Shown piece after piece: positions 62,230 to 64,000 of a stretch of 64,000 bases of DNA. The notes beneath the pieces are model-generated. The model saw nothing but the letters and a program-made list of their open reading frames with translations. It was not told the DNA's origin and ran no database searches. Position 1 is the first letter of the stretch; the number at the start of each line of letters is the position of its first letter. The DNA is from Boletus sp. NGJ. Taxonomy: Eukaryota > Basidiomycota > Agaricomycetes > Boletales > Boletaceae. The stretch is taken from contig JAGTXK010000073.1 of NCBI GenBank assembly GCA_019096195.1, positions 1,116,001 to 1,180,000 of the forward strand, given 5' to 3'. A program made the translations under genes and the position numbers.

Positions 62230-64000
62230 ATGCCAGACGGTTCACCTCCTCTTGCACTTCACCGATGCAGGTTTGTCGACGCCTCCCCTTCCCCGATAAC
62301 TGCCCTCGCATTCCCTCCCTTGCCTCTGCCCCCCCTTGCAGCAAATGCAGCGGGCAAGCAGCGTGAACCCGGTCGCGATCGCGGTTTAGCATTTGGCACC
62401 CTTGTCGTCGGTCACGCGAACGGAAACATAGACTTGCTCAAATGGACCGGAGAACTCGGCGAGTCACAAGCCTCGCAGGCTTGGCACCGTCGCAAGGTCG
62501 GTTGCTCACTCCATCACCGTCCTTACTCAGATCCATCGACTACAGACTCTCCCTGGACCCTACCCATCAAAAGTCGACTCCCTGGTATTGACCATAAGAT
62601 ATCCAGACATTTTCCCCTCGGACATGGTTCCTTCTCCCTCGGATCTTCGTATGTTTAGCTCAGGTGGGGGGAGCGAACTCTTGGAGTGGGACATGGCAAG
62701 AAATACCATCAGGGTGTGTCGCTCTCGCATTGGATAGCTATCTGGCTCGACTCAGTGAGTGCAGAGGACAATAAGCTCTCAGGGGGGCTCCATATGGAGC
62801 ATGGCAGCGAACTCCGCGTCAACGTTGTTGGCATTGGGTTGTGAAGATGGTTGCATTCGATTGCTGTCTCTCTCGGCCGACACACTCCAGCACTTCCGCC
62901 GCTTCGATCATGTCAAATGCCGTATCCTCAGCATTGCATGGGGCCCTCCAGTACCCCAACAACCAAAGCCAAAAGCGAATGATTCTGCAAGCCAACGCAA
63001 TGGCCGGGAGGAAAGTGAAGATGATAGCGAGGACGAGGAGCATGAGTGGACTGATTCGTGGCTTGTAACTGGGGGCTCTGATAGCAGCTTGCGAAAATGG
63101 GATATCAGCACCGGGCGGTCAACGGACCGCATGGGTACCGACAAAATAAAAGGAGATAGGACGCTTGTCTGGACGGTCGGAGTACTTGCGTGAGGGCCTT
63201 TCCGTCTGTCCTGCAATTCGTGTGAACTAAAATGATGGTAGCGATGGAACGATCATATCTGGCGATTCGCTGGGTATCGTCAAGTTTTGGGATCCAATGA
63301 CATGCACTCAAACTCACAGCTTCGCTGCGCACGGCGCAGATGTCCTCTGTCTCACGATTGGACCAGACGGAACAACTGTCTTCACATCGGGTGTTGACCA
63401 GAAAATAGTCCAATTTACTTATGTTTCGTCTACATCCGGTTCTTCGTCATCAACAATGAGCGCGTCCACCGGTCGATGGATCCAATCAGCCTCGCGACGA
63501 ATGCATTCACACGATGTACGTTCGTTGGCAATGTGGCCACCTTATAGGCCGCTTCCACCCGTCTACAGACGAAAATTCGCTCCTGGCGTTCCGTTTATAG
63601 CGCCTGTTCTCGTATCCGGCGGCCTTGACATGTCCGTCGTTCTGACGCCTTGCCTACCTGCGAGTATGACAACATCCACTGTGGCAGCACGAGTCATTAA
63701 TCCACTAGCAACGAGTGTCGTGACCACGTTCGAAGACTCGTACTATCGGCGGGTTCCATATTTTTCTGCTGTTTCCGTTGCCAGAAGCGCAAGGCTTGTG
63801 TCGTACATGCACGAGACTGGGTTGAATATCTGGCGTGTGCTCAACATCCCGAGTACAGCAATGGTGATCGACGGCAGGGATAATTCCACAGACCCCGAGT
63901 TGAGGGTGAGCTGGGAAAGTATGCTCGAGATGGAATTCGTTGTACAGACGAACCTCATAGCAAGCGCTCTTTCGGACGACGGACGGTGGCTTGTTGTTTC
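62230..64000 (+). CDS. UTP4: U3 snoRNP / SSU processome WD40 protein Utp4 (cirhin), truncated by the window edge
   Basis: Utp4 belongs to the t-UTP subcomplex needed for pre-18S rRNA processing in the nucleolus. The start at 62230 gives MPDGSPPLALHRCRFVDAS. WD blocks follow: FGTLVVGHANGNIDLLKW, FSSGGGSELLEWDMARNTI, LLALGCEDGCIRLLSL, WLVTGGSDSSLRKWDISTGR, GTIISGDSLGIVKFWDPMT and TVFTSGVDQKIVQFTYVSS. Then come MHSHDVRSLAMWPPYRPLPP and VLVSGGLDMSVVLTPC. An acidic insert (EESEDDSEDEEHEW) interrupts one blade. Short introns separate the exons. The frame is open at the right edge. Confidence 0.92.

Overview
This is nuclear DNA from a filamentous basidiomycete, most likely an agaricomycete (mushroom-forming) fungus. 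The evidence is about 30 closely packed genes on both strands, mostly cut by many introns of about 46-60 nt, and predicted proteins of fungal type: SPC7, UGO1, ALG10, tricalbin, PXA-type ABC transporter, UPF0658 and Brf1. I see no virus-like element, transposon or CRISPR array. Most of the window is core housekeeping sequence. Gene models were spliced by eye. For BRF1, the PRELI-domain protein, RINT1/TIP20, MCM3, MYB, PRP19, TauD, ALG10, SPC7, MTQ2, BET1, TIM10, the HAD-like protein and the small zinc-finger gene the exon lengths add up to intact frames. Other models are outlined from their coding blocks.

Layout, left to right. 1-1.5 kb: left-truncated membrane protein (-). 2.7-5.0 kb: BRF1 (+). 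5.2-5.9 kb: PRELI-domain lipid-transfer protein (-). 6.2-9.0 kb: peroxisomal ABC half-transporter (-). 9.1-10.1 kb: HAD-like hydrolase (+). 10.3-13.4 kb: RINT1/TIP20 (+). 13.6-16.4 kb: MCM3 (-). 16.9-17.5 kb: a tiny predicted secreted-peptide gene whose first exon lies in a 197-bp tandem duplication (-). 18.2-20.3 kb: PRP17 (-). 20.4-23.2 kb: three-repeat Myb protein with Sfp1-like zinc fingers (+). 23.5-24.7 kb: SGT2 (-). 24.8-26.4 kb: PRP19 (+). 26.9-29.6 kb: OPT transporter (-). 30.5-31.9 kb: TauD-type dioxygenase (+). 32.2-34.0 kb: ALG10 (+). 34.2-36.3 kb: disordered/coiled-coil protein (+). 36.6-40.6 kb: SPC7/KNL1 (-). 40.8-44.0 kb: kinesin-6 (-). 44.1-45.0 kb: MTQ2 (+). 45.2-50.5 kb: tricalbin (-). 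50.7-52.3 kb: UGO1 (-). 52.5 kb: intron-containing tRNA-Met (-). 52.7-54.9 kb: ULP1 (+). 55.0-55.6 kb: BET1 SNARE (-). 56.0-57.6 kb: UPF0658 protein (-). 57.8-59.3 kb: SGF11 (-). 59.4-60.9 kb: threonine aldolase (-). 61.2-61.6 kb: 75-aa zinc-finger protein with a 9-nt first coding exon (+). 61.7-62.1 kb: TIM10 (-). 62.2 kb to the edge: UTP4 (+, truncated).

Themes. Several genes serve chromosome replication and segregation (MCM3, SPC7, kinesin-6), and their upstream regions share ACGCGT boxes. PRP17 and PRP19 both belong to pre-mRNA splicing. ER/Golgi and contact-site biology is represented by RINT1/TIP20, BET1, tricalbin, ALG10 and UPF0658, and mitochondria by UGO1, TIM10 and the PRELI protein. 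Five divergent gene pairs have start codons only 83-107 bp apart. Six introns are best explained as GC-AG. The least ordinary locus is the secreted-peptide gene with its duplicated leader exon.
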